Assembly: GCA_021464415.1 (NCBI GenBank)
Contig: JAKCWG010000744.1
Coordinates: forward strand, 149,452 to 213,451
DNA: 64,000 bases
Direction: 5' to 3'
DNA from: Lonicera japonica
Lineage: Eukaryota > Streptophyta > Magnoliopsida > Dipsacales > Caprifoliaceae
Shown: positions 1 through 12,612 of the stretch, piece by piece
Layout: every line of letters starts with the position of its first letter
Position numbering within the stretch: the stretch's first letter is position 1
Program-made: the position numbers and the translations under genes
The notes under the pieces: generated by a model
What the model saw: the letters and a program-made list of their open reading frames with translations, nothing else
Database searches by the model: none
Told to the model about the DNA's origin: nothing

Positions 1-229
1 ATATATATAAAAGGAAATTAATATATGTGTGAAATCACACCTACGCGATAATTAATGGGCAGGACATCTATGCAATGACAAAAATCCAATATGGTACCTT
101 GTCTTTCTCTCTAAAATGGAGTTGCTTTTTTGCAGTTCCTTTTATCTTACATTGCATGCACTAAATATTGTCTTATGTATAACCCCACTCAAACATATAT
201 GGTCCTAATATAATTGCTAGATCTGGTTC

Positions 230-514
230 CTATAAGTATGGCATAGGGACGCCTTTGGTTGGTTCCAAGAACTCTATCCCGAAGACGACCTTGAAATCGT
301 CTAGGGGCGCCACAGTGAAATTAGTCGTCCCTTTCCATCCTCCTATTTGTAGCTCCACGCCCTGTACAATGCCATGTATTGGTTTCGCGGCAGAGTTAAC
401 TGCCTTGATGTGGCTGGTGTCCCTTTCCGTCTTCAGCCCCAAATGCTTGGCTTTCCCCTCGGATATGAAGTTATGGGTTGCTCGTATATCAACAAGGGCC
501 CTATACCCGCTCAT
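230..514 (-). pseudogene. Ty3/gypsy retropepsin (aspartic protease) remnant
   Basis: A 94-residue open stretch resembles the aspartic protease of plant Ty3/gypsy polyproteins. The block ALVD-x-x-ATHNFIS is followed by a hydrophobic strand region (GVELQIGGW...TNFTVAPLDDFKVVFGIEFL), the usual second half of this domain. The active-site triplet that should read D-S/T-G is D-I-R here, so the Asp remains but the flexible Gly is lost; the enzyme would be dead. There are no linked gag, reverse transcriptase or LTR sequences nearby, and the frame closes on both sides. It is a scrap of an old element. The family assignment is fairly sure; the lineage is not. Confidence 0.7.
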
Positions 515-830
515 CCCCTATTGTGTTGTGATTGATTCCGTCCTATCGGGCAAAAAGCTTATTCAAACCCTTCCTCGGCTAACTATTCTCCTTTTGGTTA
601 ACCGGGTGTGGGTGCATCCAACATGCTTAAGTTTAAGACTTTGCAAACAAAGACTATTATACCTGCCAAATCTAATCAAATTAGCATCCGATTTCACATA
701 AGAACACCGTTTTAAGACACCTTTCGAATAAGACACCTGCCCTTGCATTATCTCTATTAGTTGATGCATAATCATATGTCTTCTCTCTTTATTTCACCGT
801 CTTCACTGAGACTTAGTCTACCACCATAAC

Positions 831-1945
831 AAATCACAGGTGCATCACCCCGAGCAAGAGTCTTGATATTACAGCTCAAAGAGAGTCGCTCAAATAAGCG
901 GAGTAATTGCTCTTTGAAGAAGTCCTCTCTTTCTAATCTCATTCCTTTTCTTCTTTTTCCTCGAGTCCCCTCACTCTATTGCCTAACTACTTGACTGAGA
1001 CTGAGCTTACCTCCTCCCTTTCTTCTCACTTGACTGGTGAGCTACTTACTCTCATTGATACTTGAAAGAGATAGATAGTAATATAGGCTGAGAGGAATGT
1101 AAGACGAGCTACTCGTCTATCTACCTAAGACCGTTCTAAAATCAGTTGACTGGCTCACGTACTATCGTTCTATTTTAGTTCCATTTTAATTCCGTTTCTC
1201 CTGAAGCTTGAAAGCGGGCTCAAAGCAAGAAAGAGTTCTTTCGCACAGCTCGCCCTGGCAGTGAGACTTGTGCTTTCGAGTCAGCCATTTGCTCATCGCG
1301 GTTCTTACGATGGAAAAGAAAGAGATTGGGAACATGATTCGCTCTGGCAGATGTTTTAAGCCAGACAACCTGAAAACATCTGGAGATAAAGAAAAGGACA
1401 AGGAGAAGGAAAAAAAGAAAGAGAAAGGAAAAGACTGATGCTTTTCTCAAGGCAATCCAGAAGTCGGAGTAGAATGTAGCCGAACAGCTTAGCAAAGTCC
1501 TTGCAAACATTTCGATCTTAGGTCTTCTTTTAACTTAAGAGCACCACCGAGAACAAATGATCGAAAGATTTCGGAATGCACATCTCACCCCAGACATTTC
1601 ACCCGAGAGATTGGCTAGGTTAGTGGGACATATTTTTGCTCAACTTCAACCTCGTGAGAGGTGATTGTACCAGTAGTCAAAGAGATCTCAAGATAAAGAG
1701 GTACCATATCATATGTGTAAGGAGAACGGGCATGACACAGCAAGTTGCTAGTATAACTTGCTCACACAGGGGTCTAAAAGCTTTTCAGTCAAGACTGGTC
1801 GGGGCTCTAGAGAGGAAGAATCTACATCGATCACGATGCGAGCAACAAGGTAATGATGTCCTCGACCAAGCCGAAAGACAGATCTCATCACAGCACTTGC
1901 TTTCCCTAAACTATCTATCCTTAGAAGTAGGGCGAGCAAAACTTA
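831..1945. other. Unrecognised, higher-GC region without a gene
   Basis: About 1.1 kb with more even base composition than the AT-rich DNA that follows. Several open frames up to 118 codons occur on both strands, but none resembles a known family. The texture, with short mixed motifs and few A/T runs, recalls plant organellar spacer DNA, so an old mitochondrial insertion is possible. That is only an impression. Confidence 0.25.
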
Positions 1946-2954
1946 TATATATATATATATTATCTTTTTTTTGTTTGTTTCAAATTAATTAAACGTCCAT
2001 TATTTTACTTCAAAATTTGTCTAAAGAATGCAAATTTAAATATAATCAATGACTAATTATAAAAAAAAAACCTTAAGTATTATATATTGTAAATTTTCTG
2101 CTTATTATGTCCCCTTCCCAAATAAAAAAAGATTGTTTAAATTAATTTTTTTGTCCTAATAAAATATAGTAGACTATCCCGTTTGGGTATCTTCCAATTT
2201 ACGAAGTGGACAGTTTAAAATTGTTTACTTCACGAATTATCTAATTCAAGTTTTTGGTTGCAAAAATGAACTAATATATAAAGTCATAAAATTAAGTTAA
2301 AATCTAAGATTTTAAATAAGAAAACGTAAGGATGTTTTTGAAATTATATAACTTATAACTATCGTATAAGTTTATGCGAAAAAAATTACACCACAATTTA
2401 TTTATTTTTTAAATGAAAACATTTACAATTTGTGAATATACAATAAAATAATTATAAATGAAATAATTTACGCAATCAAACGAGCCGTCAAGTACTATGA
2501 GGTTTCTTTTCCATATACTAAAGCAAAAAAAATCCCTATTTATTTTGATTTTGTAATAATTTATGCATATAATCCATGTTCTATTTTGAAAGTTAATTGT
2601 TTACTTATATTTTTTTTCCCTCTAGAGTAATCTCTCTTTTACAATGTCGTCACACTTAAATAAGCCAACTCCTCCCACTTTGACTCTTAAAAGTTGTGTT
2701 TGGAATAGATGATCGATCATTAAAACGTTGGTGCGCTTTTGCATTGCTAAATTGGAAGTTGATCATTCCTTTGTTGGGATATTAGAACTTGTTTGCTAGT
2801 TGGAGATTATTAACTTACTAGGCTGGGATCTCATTGGAGGACTGTTATATTTTGTAATGTCTATCTTAGTAGTATGTGGGTTGGATGATTTGATGTGTCA
2901 CATGCCTTAATTTGGTTGACTAGACTTGTGTGTTACTTTTTCACGTGCATATCC
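1946..2954. other. AT-rich intergenic DNA
   Basis: Begins with an (AT)n run and continues as AT-rich sequence with stops in every frame. No gene, repeat boundary or structured RNA was recognised. Confidence 0.5.
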
Positions 2955-5164
2955 TGTGACGCCCCGAATCCCGTTAAGTAGATCTATCCTCCGAAACCCG
3001 GTTAGTCACTGTGCCGTATGTGACGGAGGGTTAACAAAACTTAGTTTACTATGGAAGACTTGAAAATTTATATTCTAAACAGCAAAGACATGATCCATTC
3101 CGTAAAATCCATCCACAAAGCAAAGGAATTAATATAAATAAACAACTAGCCTCCAACAAGGTCCCAGGTACAAAATGTACAGTTTCCACAACATATAAGT
3201 AAGTTCAAGCATAAGTACAATACACATATCGTTAACAAAGCCTTAAAAGTGATGGTCCTTCTATCATGAAGGACCCACGATCGGGTATTGGTATTGAGGC
3301 AATCTATGGAGCTGCGTCCTCCATTTTCCCTTTCTCTTTCCCTTTCCCTTTCCCAGAAGAATTTGCAAAAGCAACTGGATGGAAAAAGTTGGGGTGAGTC
3401 AAACGGACTCAGTGGGAATCATATAATAGATTTTGTGTTAAAACAATACTTAGAAATCCTTTTTATTAAATCATAAGAAATATTTTTTTATTAAATCATG
3501 AGAAATCCTTTTGTATGATGATATGAAATAAATCCCTCATATATATATATAATAGTTAAGGAAAAACCTTGTTTTTATTTCGTTGAAGTACTTTCAAAAC
3601 CGACCGACAATGTATAACTGATAGCAAGTAATCATATTGCACAATTAACGTAGATTCATCTCATGAACCTCGAGCTGTAATCTCATAAATCTTGCCACTA
3701 TCCAAGCGTACAACCATGTCTGCATTTCGTGGCCTTTCAACCACGCGGTAGTAGGGCCTCCCGTTATTTTTCGTGCACGGTTTCTGGTCTTTCACCCAGG
3801 GGCGCTCTGTCCCAACTTACGGCCCCAATCGTTAGAGACCAAACCTGGGACCGATCATGAACTAGTGTTAACATATATCTCAATAACACTGACAGGCTTA
3901 TATGAGAAACAATTGTACCATGTATGACACGCGTGAAATAGTGCAATCGTATACACCCAAGTGTAGGCGGTCAAGTTGTAATACAGACTTATGGAAGTCC
4001 GAGTGTTGAACCACAGGGAGGGGATTAAAGCTTTTGTAGATCACATGTTTATATAGTAATTATTGATTGATTAAAATTGTTATGAATTGCTTTGTGGAGA
4101 AATGTGTAAAACAAAACTTAAAGTTATGCGAATATTCTTGTTTTAAAGGAAAGCAAAGGCATTGGGGATTTATTTGTTATTTATTGGGAATCTTGGTTTA
4201 TGAATCCAATTCGGCTCATTCATTCTCCTTATTGTGTTGCATATTGTACTACTCATTTAGAAGTCTAGATGTTGGCGGTAAAAGATTTCGAGGAAATACA
4301 ACCAATCCAACTTTACTAGGCTACCTTATGAGGTAAGACAAACATCACATTTAAGGGGACAAATAAGAAATTAGAGAGTCTTCAAATATAGGCACAAAGT
4401 ATGTTTAAGTGTTGTAGGTGACAAGAGAAAATAAAACCTTACTTTACACTTAACCACAAGATGTGACCATATTTGAAATAAAACTCTATAATTTTATATA
4501 AAAAGCATAGCCATTTATTTATAATGGTGATTGTAAAATAATATATGCTTACTTGAAGTACTTTGTTTGTATATAAATGATTTAACTAGTACTAATCATA
4601 CATGGCATGAATAGTCTATGTATCATTTATGTACTAAACATGTCCATTAATCACCAAAGAACTCCATATACATGGCATAAGGATGCAAAAGAGACTAAAA
4701 TGGAGGTTCCATAATATTTATGGTGTTTTAAGCCATCAAATATTATGGACTATTATTAATAGATGAGAAGCATAATTATTTAACAATACTAAGTAGAGAG
4801 CTTTTAAAGAATTGAAAACTTGACCATGTTTTCCTTTTAAAACAAACTCACCCCCTAGCCTTAGCTAAGTGATTCACCCCTCCATAGATGAATACATAAT
4901 AATAATGAAGGAGAATCAAGAAAACACTTGTATTAATAGATATAAAATGAGTCTATTATAAGTGATTACGAATATAAGAAGAAGAAGAATATTTCACTCT
5001 ATTTTTCTCTCTTTATTACAAGAAGATTTCTCACTCTCCAATTCTCTTCATGTGCCCTTAATGGAATAGGGTGGGGATGTATATATAGTAGTTGCAAAAT
5101 ACATCCAATTGTCTACATTCAATCCCACCAACCATGATCTAAGGGCTCACATTTATTCTCACAT

Positions 5165-5312
5165 AATACAAATGATGTAAGCCATGACATCACTAAATAA
5201 TTATGTAAGCAATGACATCATCGATACATGATATAAGCAATGACATCATCAATTCATGATGTAAGCAATGAGATCATCAATATATGATGTAAGCAATGAC
5301 ATTATCAAGTAC
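5165..5312. repeat. Five direct repeats of ~27 bp with internal dyad
   Basis: Five diverged copies of GATGTAAGCAATGACATCAT follow one another at about 27-28 bp spacing. Each copy has a dyad (GATGT...ACATC), and the TGACATCA part resembles bZIP-type sites. They lie inside the 2955-7075 element, so they may be regulatory repeats of that element. Confidence 0.6.
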
Positions 5313-6326
5313 TAGTCAAAAATACTAATTTTAAAACAAAATAAAAAATAAATTATTATAATTAAAACTACTTAAAATAATGCTTCCAAATTATTCCAAT
5401 TGGTTTAAGCCCATGTAGCCTTGTTTGCATCAATAACGTAATCCTTGCCATTCTTCTTTGAACCTTTGCATGAGCCTTTTCAATAACAAAAAATGGCTTG
5501 CAATAATTTGTTAGCACATTAATTTGCTATGAACCAACAAGTCGTAATTTGAGATTTAATTAGTGTGTTTAGTCATATAAGAGCACTATAATGCTTAGAA
5601 AAGCGTATTCTCATATTCAATATAGTGCGCTTATCAATGTAAATACTTTTCATTAATCAAACACAACATCAATATATAGTTGACGGGAGAAATATCATAT
5701 TAATCATTTTGTCTACTTTAATAACTCATAAACATGTGTTTCATAATATAAAAACTACCACTTGAACCCTTAAGAGTAGACATTTAGCTTATAGTAAGGA
5801 TATTCAACAATGAAGTGGGTTCCAAGTGGTTATTTGTATAAATCACGTGAATAGCCTTAATTCATTGTTGAATCATGTGATTTAAACCATATATAGGCTA
5901 TTCAGTTCATATAAAGCATCGATTTCAACATATAATCGAAAACCTTCTTTTGACATGTTAGGTTTATATATACAAATAGTAAAATCATGATCAAGTGATA
6001 ATAAGTTATAAAATAGGTGTTAGTACTAGATTCCCACCTCTATGAAGCTTAATCCTCGAGTTTGGAAGGGTGAATCAAGCCACGAGCCGTTGAATCGCAA
6101 AATTCCTAATTCCTTAGTTTGAGCCTTAGCCATGGAGGAAGAGATGATGAATAAGATGAAGATGGAGGCTATTTTATGGGATGAAATATGGATGAAAACC
6201 TCTCTAAAACCCCTTAGGAATGAGCTCTCAACTCTCTTTAACTCTCTCTTAAAGTTGTGGCTCAAAAATGGGGGAGGAGGAGGCTTAAAATGGCGTAAAA
6301 ATTGTCAAAACCGACTTTCTGGTGTA

Positions 6327-6363
6327 CCATGATCGATCATGGTCTCCCCCATGATCGATCATG
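6327..6363. repeat. Two perfect palindromes 22 bp apart
   Basis: CCATGATCGATCATGG (6327-6342, 16-bp perfect palindrome) is followed by CATGATCGATCATG (6350-6363, 14-bp perfect palindrome). Their centres are 22 bp apart, two helical turns. They lie inside the probable LTR 2955-7075. Confidence 0.85.
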
Positions 6364-7283
6364 AAGTCCACTGCCGGCACATGCATTTTGGATCTGGAGC
6401 ACTGTTCGTATTTTGGTCATAACTTTTTGCTCAGAACTTTGATTGAGGTGATCTTTATGTCCATAGAAAGCTAATTCAAAGATCTACAACTTCTTAAGAG
6501 GAAGTATCATCCAATTATGGATGAATAATTTTCAAAAATTCGTCAAAGATAGCGCTCTGCCGAAGCGCTAACGAATGAACAGATTTTTGCGCATCGCTTA
6601 CTTCGCACACCGTTTTGACCAACGAAAAGCACGAATTAGGTTCCAGCCAAAAAACAAAAGTTGTAGGTTGGATAAAAGACTAAAAATAGGCATAAATGGG
6701 AGCTTAATCGGGCAAGGAACAAAAAAGTTACGATACCTCAAAGTTGGCAAAAATCGATGAATCGAGTAAAACCAAAACGCACGATTCAAAACCCGATAAC
6801 AATTCGGACCATTCGAATTGTGAAACGACCATTTGTACAAATGTAAGTATACCATTACAGCTAAAACGAATTACTAGAACAATAAGATTATCCATAAATC
6901 AAGAATTCACCACCGAGATGAAATTAACGAACGAACTAAGGTTAGTGTGGTAATGCAAATGAATGTGGTATTACATATCTAGGAATTGTTTTTTATTTTT
7001 TCCATTTGTGCATGGCACCCGTGATTAAACGAGTCTCGGAGGTTATTTCCTCAAAACAGGATTCGGGGCGTCACAGCTACACTAAGTAGATTATGCAAAA
7101 ACAAATGTAAGATCTAAGTAAAGATTGGTCTTTTGCTTCTTCGAACTTTCACACACGTAAAGTGTGCCCCCAAAGGCTAGTAAATATATAATTAGTTTAT
7201 TTCATGAAAAATTATCTCTAAAACAAATGAAGATTACAAAATAGATAGCTTTAAATGTTCATGAACATAACTTTATACATAGA

Positions 7284-8366
7284 TGTTTACCTGTCCTAAT
7301 TAAATTAGTAATTAGTTTTTTTTTTTAATTATATTTTTCATTATATGTCTTGAATTTAAAATATAAACTTTTAATTTAATATAAATTATCTAATTCTCAT
7401 AAATTTAATTGTCATATTTATGTTTTTATTGAAAGGAAATTAAATTTGAATTCCTTTGTAAATGTTAGTAGGGATAGTAATGGGTACAATTGCGAGCGGG
7501 TTGGAAAGATCGGATCCCAACCCATATAAAACTACACTTGACCTGAATCCTTCTTGCCTTAACTTGATGCATGTCTTATATTGAAAATTTTGAACCCCGG
7601 TTAGGCCTAGATGTGCCAATTTTAGAAACAACATGATAGTATGATAAAAATAAATTTAGTTAAGAATTCGTGTTAAGAATTTTTAATATGAAATCTTATT
7701 ATGTCGTATTCATGTCCGAATTTTAAAACAAAATTGACATGAAATTGGAGATATGTTGTGTTAGTCACATCTAATCATGTTAATTAGGTTTTATCGCGTG
7801 TAAATTAGAGGTTTACCTATCCTAATTACATTAGTCATTAATTTTTCTTTAATTATCTTGGTTTATATGTGTCGATTTTAAAACATAAACTTTTAATATA
7901 AAAATTATCTAATTCTCATAAATTTGATTGCATATTTATATTTTTATTGAAAGCAAATTAAATTTGAATTCCTTTGTAGTTGTTAGTAGGAATGGTAATG
8001 GGTACATTTGCGAGTGGGTTGGAAAGATTGAAACCCAACCTATCTAAAACTATGCCTGACCTGAACCGTTTCTAGCTTAATTCGAGGCAAGTTTATGTTG
8101 GAATTTTTAAAGCCCACCCCCCACCAACGAAAGACAAAATAAAATGATTGTGGTTGGACCTAGAGGTGGTAATTTTAGAAATGACCAAATAGTATGATAC
8201 AAAATTGAGTCAAGAATTGGTGTTCGTGTTTAGATTTTTTAACACTAAATCATATTATGTCGTATTCGTGTCTGAATTTTAAAATGAAATTGATATAAAA
8301 TTGAAGATATGTTGTGTTAACCGTGCCTTATCATGTTAATTAGGTCTCATCGCGTCTAAATTAGAG
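7284..8366. repeat. Tandem duplication of a ~0.54 kb unit
   Basis: Two diverged copies, about 7284-7809 and 7810-8366, each start TTTACCTRTCCTAATTA and each contain ATTTGAATTCCTTTGTA. Both finish near TCATGTTAATTAGGT...CGCGT...AAATTAGAG. There is no coding capacity. The source is not recognised. Confidence 0.75.
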
Positions 8367-8985
8367 AAAATTATTATTTATACTCGTATTATAACATGTT
8401 TATTATGACCCTATGATTTGTTAATTGGCTTGTCATGTTAATTAGGTCCTATTGTATTTAATGAGAGAAAATCATTGTTCCAAATTGTGTTAGAATATGA
8501 TCGAATGTACTTATATGAATCAATACTTAGACAATGAATCGTAGTTGATGATCGGAATGATTTCTTGCATCATCTCATGCGTTGATTGTTTTGGATTTCA
8601 TAAGATAGAAGGTTGTTTGGATTTGAAGTTTTTGATCGGGGTCGGTACTAAGTTTTTTTGGAGACGTGAGATGTTATATTAGGGTTATTGTGTTATTAGT
8701 TAAATAAGGAAAGGGCATTAGTGTCTTTTTTGTGCAGTGTCCTTAATTTACAGTGTTAATTTATAATTGTCCTTTACAATTATGTTATTATTGGAATAAA
8801 CCCTTATGCCCAATTGCCTCTATTTAGTATTCCATCATAAAAAGTAATATAAATATATAGATGGTACCAATCAGGTTTATGTAAAATTTTGCACTGTCTT
8901 CTTCCACTACTTTCAACATCTCGTCAAGCACCTCGTAAGATAATTCAGCAACGATTTTAATTACCATATTTATAAGAATTGATTA
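8367..8985. other. Intergenic, nothing recognised
   Basis: AT-rich sequence with short frames only, ending at the hAT target site. Confidence 0.5.
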
Positions 8986-9194
8986 GTTATTTGTAGGGGT
9001 GTTGTCGAAAATCCAAAAATCGAACGAATGAACCAAAATAATCCGAACCAAAAAAAAATCGAAACCGAAATAAAAACCGAATAAATCGAGTCGGTTCGGG
9101 TTCGGGTTCGGTTGACCCAAAAAGGACCGAATTGCCCCGAAACTTATCAAAAAAGGGACAAAAGACCTAATTTCATTTCATTAACCTTAACTGC

Positions 9195-9445
9195 CTGCTA
9201 GTGCCGCCTCTCTCACTCATCTCGTCTCTCACAGTGCGTCTGCGTCATCTCCGCCTCTTTCACCCTCTCACTCATCTCGTCTCTCACTCAAAGACACAGG
9301 CTCTTCTCTCGTCTCTCACAGTGCGTCAATGCTGTCTCTCTCTTCTCTCATCTATCACTCTCAGTGCCGTCTCTCTTTCACTCACTCTTAGCCCCGCAGG
9401 CCACAACTCATCGCCTTGTCATCACTCCTCAAACGATCGGTAAAG
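9195..9445 (+). repeat. CT-rich imperfect repeats in hAT 5' region
   Basis: Pyrimidine-rich sequence built on CTCACTCATCTCGTCTCTCAC variants (such as CTCTCACAGTGCGTC), repeated several times. It lies between the hAT end and the transposase gene and is probably its untranslated leader. The 80-codon open frame here is low-complexity and not taken as a gene. Confidence 0.6.
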
Positions 9446-11089
9446 CTTTCTAATTCTTCAAGTTTTGTTTGCAATTTCTGATGTAGATATGAACTAAATC
9501 AAAAGAAAAAATGTGTAGATTTGATGTAGATATTTCGTGTATATATTGTTACTGTGCAATTTCTGCTTATACTTATATCTACTGTTACTGTGTATATATT
9601 TCGTTTGATGCTGTGTATATTGTATAAGGAGATAAAATTGCAGGACTATTAATATATAGATATATGTATGTGTTAAAAATTGAAGATGACCCAATTCTAA
9701 AAAGGCAAAAGTAGTTGAGAAAAAAAAAGTAGGACTTATTCAAGGAAGGGTGAGTGTGTTTGAAGTTTGAACCATTGAATATATATATATATGTAGAGAG
9801 AAAGCAGGTAGTGTAGTTATATGATCAATTCGCCTTGTATTGAAAAAAAAATTGTGAAAGAGGAATTGGTACTTGGTAGTTATCTCATCAATATTTTCAT
9901 AATAAACTCCGTGGCATTGTGAATTCTTGCTTGCTATCAGTATTAGCTAGTTAACTGGAGAGGCAGAGGCAGAGGGAATCATTCTCTCATAATCTTCTCC
10001 GTGGCGTCGACCATTATATTTCTTTGATCAATTTTTCATGTTCCAGAATTTTTCTTATATTCATATAATCCACTTGATTGGTTGTTGCTGACTTGCTGTT
10101 GAAAAAAAATTAGTAATAATTGTCTAGTTTATTTCATTCATATGTAAATGTATATTTTAATTTGAACTTGTAGTTAGATCTTAAGGTTGTTTGCTGCTAA
10201 ACTCACAAATAATAATTGCACCCTCCCCCCCACCCACCCACATGTCACATGATAGAAACAGATAGATGCTTTTGACTTTGCACATAAACTTACATGTTGA
10301 ATGATTAACCTAAACTGGCTATTGATTTATTTTATTAATTACCTTCCTATTACAAGAGTTCATAAAATCCTTACTATGAACTTGCTTTAAATTACTTTTA
10401 ATTCCTCATTTGCTTTGAATTTGCTCTTTCCAATATTTTCTTCCTGTTTTCTTCTTTTGCCCCTTTTCTCTATTCTCTTTTGGCCTTTGTCCTTTATCTA
10501 CTAGTTTTCAACATTGCCAAAACTAAAATATATGAATCACTGGCCTTAACTTTTATTTTTTGGACTCATTTTTTTTATTCTAAAGTATTTTGTTTTCTTT
10601 TTCCTCTTCTCCATTTCTACTCAATAAAAGACGCTTTTATCATATATAAAAGAAGATATTCAGTTTATTTTACTATATGGAAAATTATTAATAATTGACC
10701 TGTTTTTTTTAAAATAACCCTTGTATACTATCCTTTTTAAAACATGCATGTTTTGTTATCATTCAAACGTTACTTTTATTAAAACCTTATATACTATCCT
10801 TTTTATTTAAAATTTGTATAAAATAATAAAATTCATATTTTATTTAACTTTCGGTCTGATTTGACATAATTATTTAGCTCTTCGAAATCCAATTTAATTG
10901 TTTGATGTGTGGTGTAGTTTTTCCCTCATGAACTTGTGTAATTGTTATAATTTATTTAATTTCTATTATGTGTTCGCGTTTTCTTATTTAATATCTTAGG
11001 AATTAACTTAAATTTATGACTTTATATACTAGTTCATTTAGCTTAGATGACTAGAGTATGTCCACTTAATTTACAAATTATTGCAACAT
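9446..11089. other. hAT leader/intron region without gene
   Basis: AT-rich DNA inside the hAT element, upstream of the transposase start. A tract of C (10220-10240) and long A/T runs are present. No protein is recognised; it is probably 5' untranslated sequence or intron of the transposase gene. Confidence 0.5.
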
Positions 11090-12612
11090 ATGGAAAGTAG
11101 TAAAAGAACTATGGCATCTCAGGCCAATGAAGGTCTTCCACCTAAAAGACCTAAGGACTCCGTCTCTCACCCTCAAACTTCCAAGGCTCTAAATACGAAT
11201 TGATCCTCTCAATCTTAGGCTTTTGTACCTTCTCAGGTAAATTTGATAATTTATAATTTTATTTAATATGTTTTATTGTACTTATTTTGATTGTTTTATT
11301 TATTTATTTATTTATAATTATGTAGGTAGATTCCGTTGGTGAATCTCCATCAACACACCATTCTGGTTTAACTGAAGAAGATGCAAAGAACTTATTGGAA
11401 ACATTGACAAAGAGTAACCGATCTCCGGTTTGGGCTCATTATGAAAGGTATATACACTTTTCAAGTTCTAGTTACTCAATCAGAGCTAAGTGTATATATT
11501 GTTTAAAAGCCGATTATGCATGTGATACAAGTGCTAATGGAACTAAATCCTTGAACACTCATATAGAAAGATGTAGGGAATACCCCCCTAATAAGAAGAA
11601 AGTAGATGTAAAACAAAAGATTTTGTTTTTTGAAAATCCTACACAAGTTGATATTGGGTTTGATCAAAAAGAAATTACCAAAGTATGTGTTGAGATGATA
11701 ATTATGGATGAGATGCCTTTTAGTTTTGTGAAAAGAGATGGGTTCCGTCATTTTTGTTCGAAAGCATGTCCTCTTTGGAGAATTCCATGTCGTCAAACAA
11801 TTGCTAGAGATGTACTTAACATGTATTATACTGAAAAAAGAGAACTAAGAGATATGTTAAGTGCATATATGGTTTGCATTACCACTGATCGTGGACATCT
11901 TGTCAAAACATTAATTATATGGTTGTCACCGCACATTTTATTGATAGGGATTGGACGTTGCATAAGAAAATTATTAGTTTTTATGTAATTCCAAATCATA
12001 TGGGGGGATCAATTGCTAGCCTTTTAGAGTAGTGTTTGTTGGATTAGGGAATATAAAAGCTTCTAACCGTCACAGTTGATAATGCTTCGGCTAATGATGT
12101 TGGTTTGAGTGATTTGATTAAGAGAATGAATTGTTGGACAATGTTTAATGCACTTTTACTTAGGGGTGAGAACTTGCATGTTAGGTGTGTTGCTGATATT
12201 TTAAACTTGATTGTGAAAGAAGGGTTAAGTGAGTTGAATTCATGCATTCAAAGCATTCATAGTGCTGTTAGATATTCAAGATCATCTCCCCAATGGTTAG
12301 ATTCCTTCAAAAATTGTGTAGAGAAAATGAAAATAATTTCCAAAGGGATTGTGATTATGGATGTTCCAACTAGATGGAATTCCACATATTTAATGTTACA
12401 ATCCGCTTTAAAGTTTCGTGCAGTATTTAATAGGCTAAAAGATGATTCCGGTTATGAATCCTATTTTATTAGTGATAAAATAATTGGGCCACCAAATGAT
12501 GTAGATTGGGAAAATGCAAATATGTCTGCTAATTTCTTGAAACCATTTTATGATATCACTTTAAGAGCATGTTGCTCAAATACACCAACGGTTCATCAAG
12601 CATTTATGGATG
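11090..12612 (+). pseudogene. hAT transposase, 5' part (BED finger and catalytic N-half)
   Basis: Exon 1 starts at ATG 11090 (MESSKRTMASQ) and ends with donor CAG|GTAAAT at 11236; the acceptor TGTAG is at 11325. Exon 2 holds a BED-type zinc finger (W in PVWAHYERY, CIYC, HIERC), then the hAT core. Visible landmarks are HFCSKACP, the VDNASANDVG aspartate block near 12075, HVRCVADILNLIVKEGL and DVPTRWNSTYLMLQSALKF. Defects are two stops in exon 1 (near 11200-11218), a frameshift near 11900 and further stops at 12030-12055. The frame is then cut by the Tat LTR at 12613 and resumes at 23543. A nuclear cut-and-paste transposase is the family function; this copy cannot make one. Confidence 0.9.

Larger units (their letters stand above)
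2955..7075. mobile_element. 4.1 kb element with inverted ends, probable solo LTR
   Basis: The left end starts TGTGACGCCCCGAATCC and the right end finishes with its exact 17-bp reverse complement (7059-7075). Imperfect complementarity continues about 60 bp inward (left CCTCCGAAACCCGGTTAGTCA; right, reversed, CCTCCGAGACTCGTTTAATCA). The element begins TG and ends CA, has no long reading frame, and carries internal short repeats. Long plant gypsy LTRs can have such ends, so I favour a solo LTR, perhaps of a Tekay/Del-type chromovirus. A non-autonomous TIR transposon is the alternative. No target duplication is visible (left flank TATCC, right flank GCTAC), which leaves the class open and suggests age. 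Confidence 0.6.

Noticed and set aside
9201..9443. 80-codon Ser/Leu-rich ORF
   Set aside because: Low-complexity CT repeats in the hAT leader.
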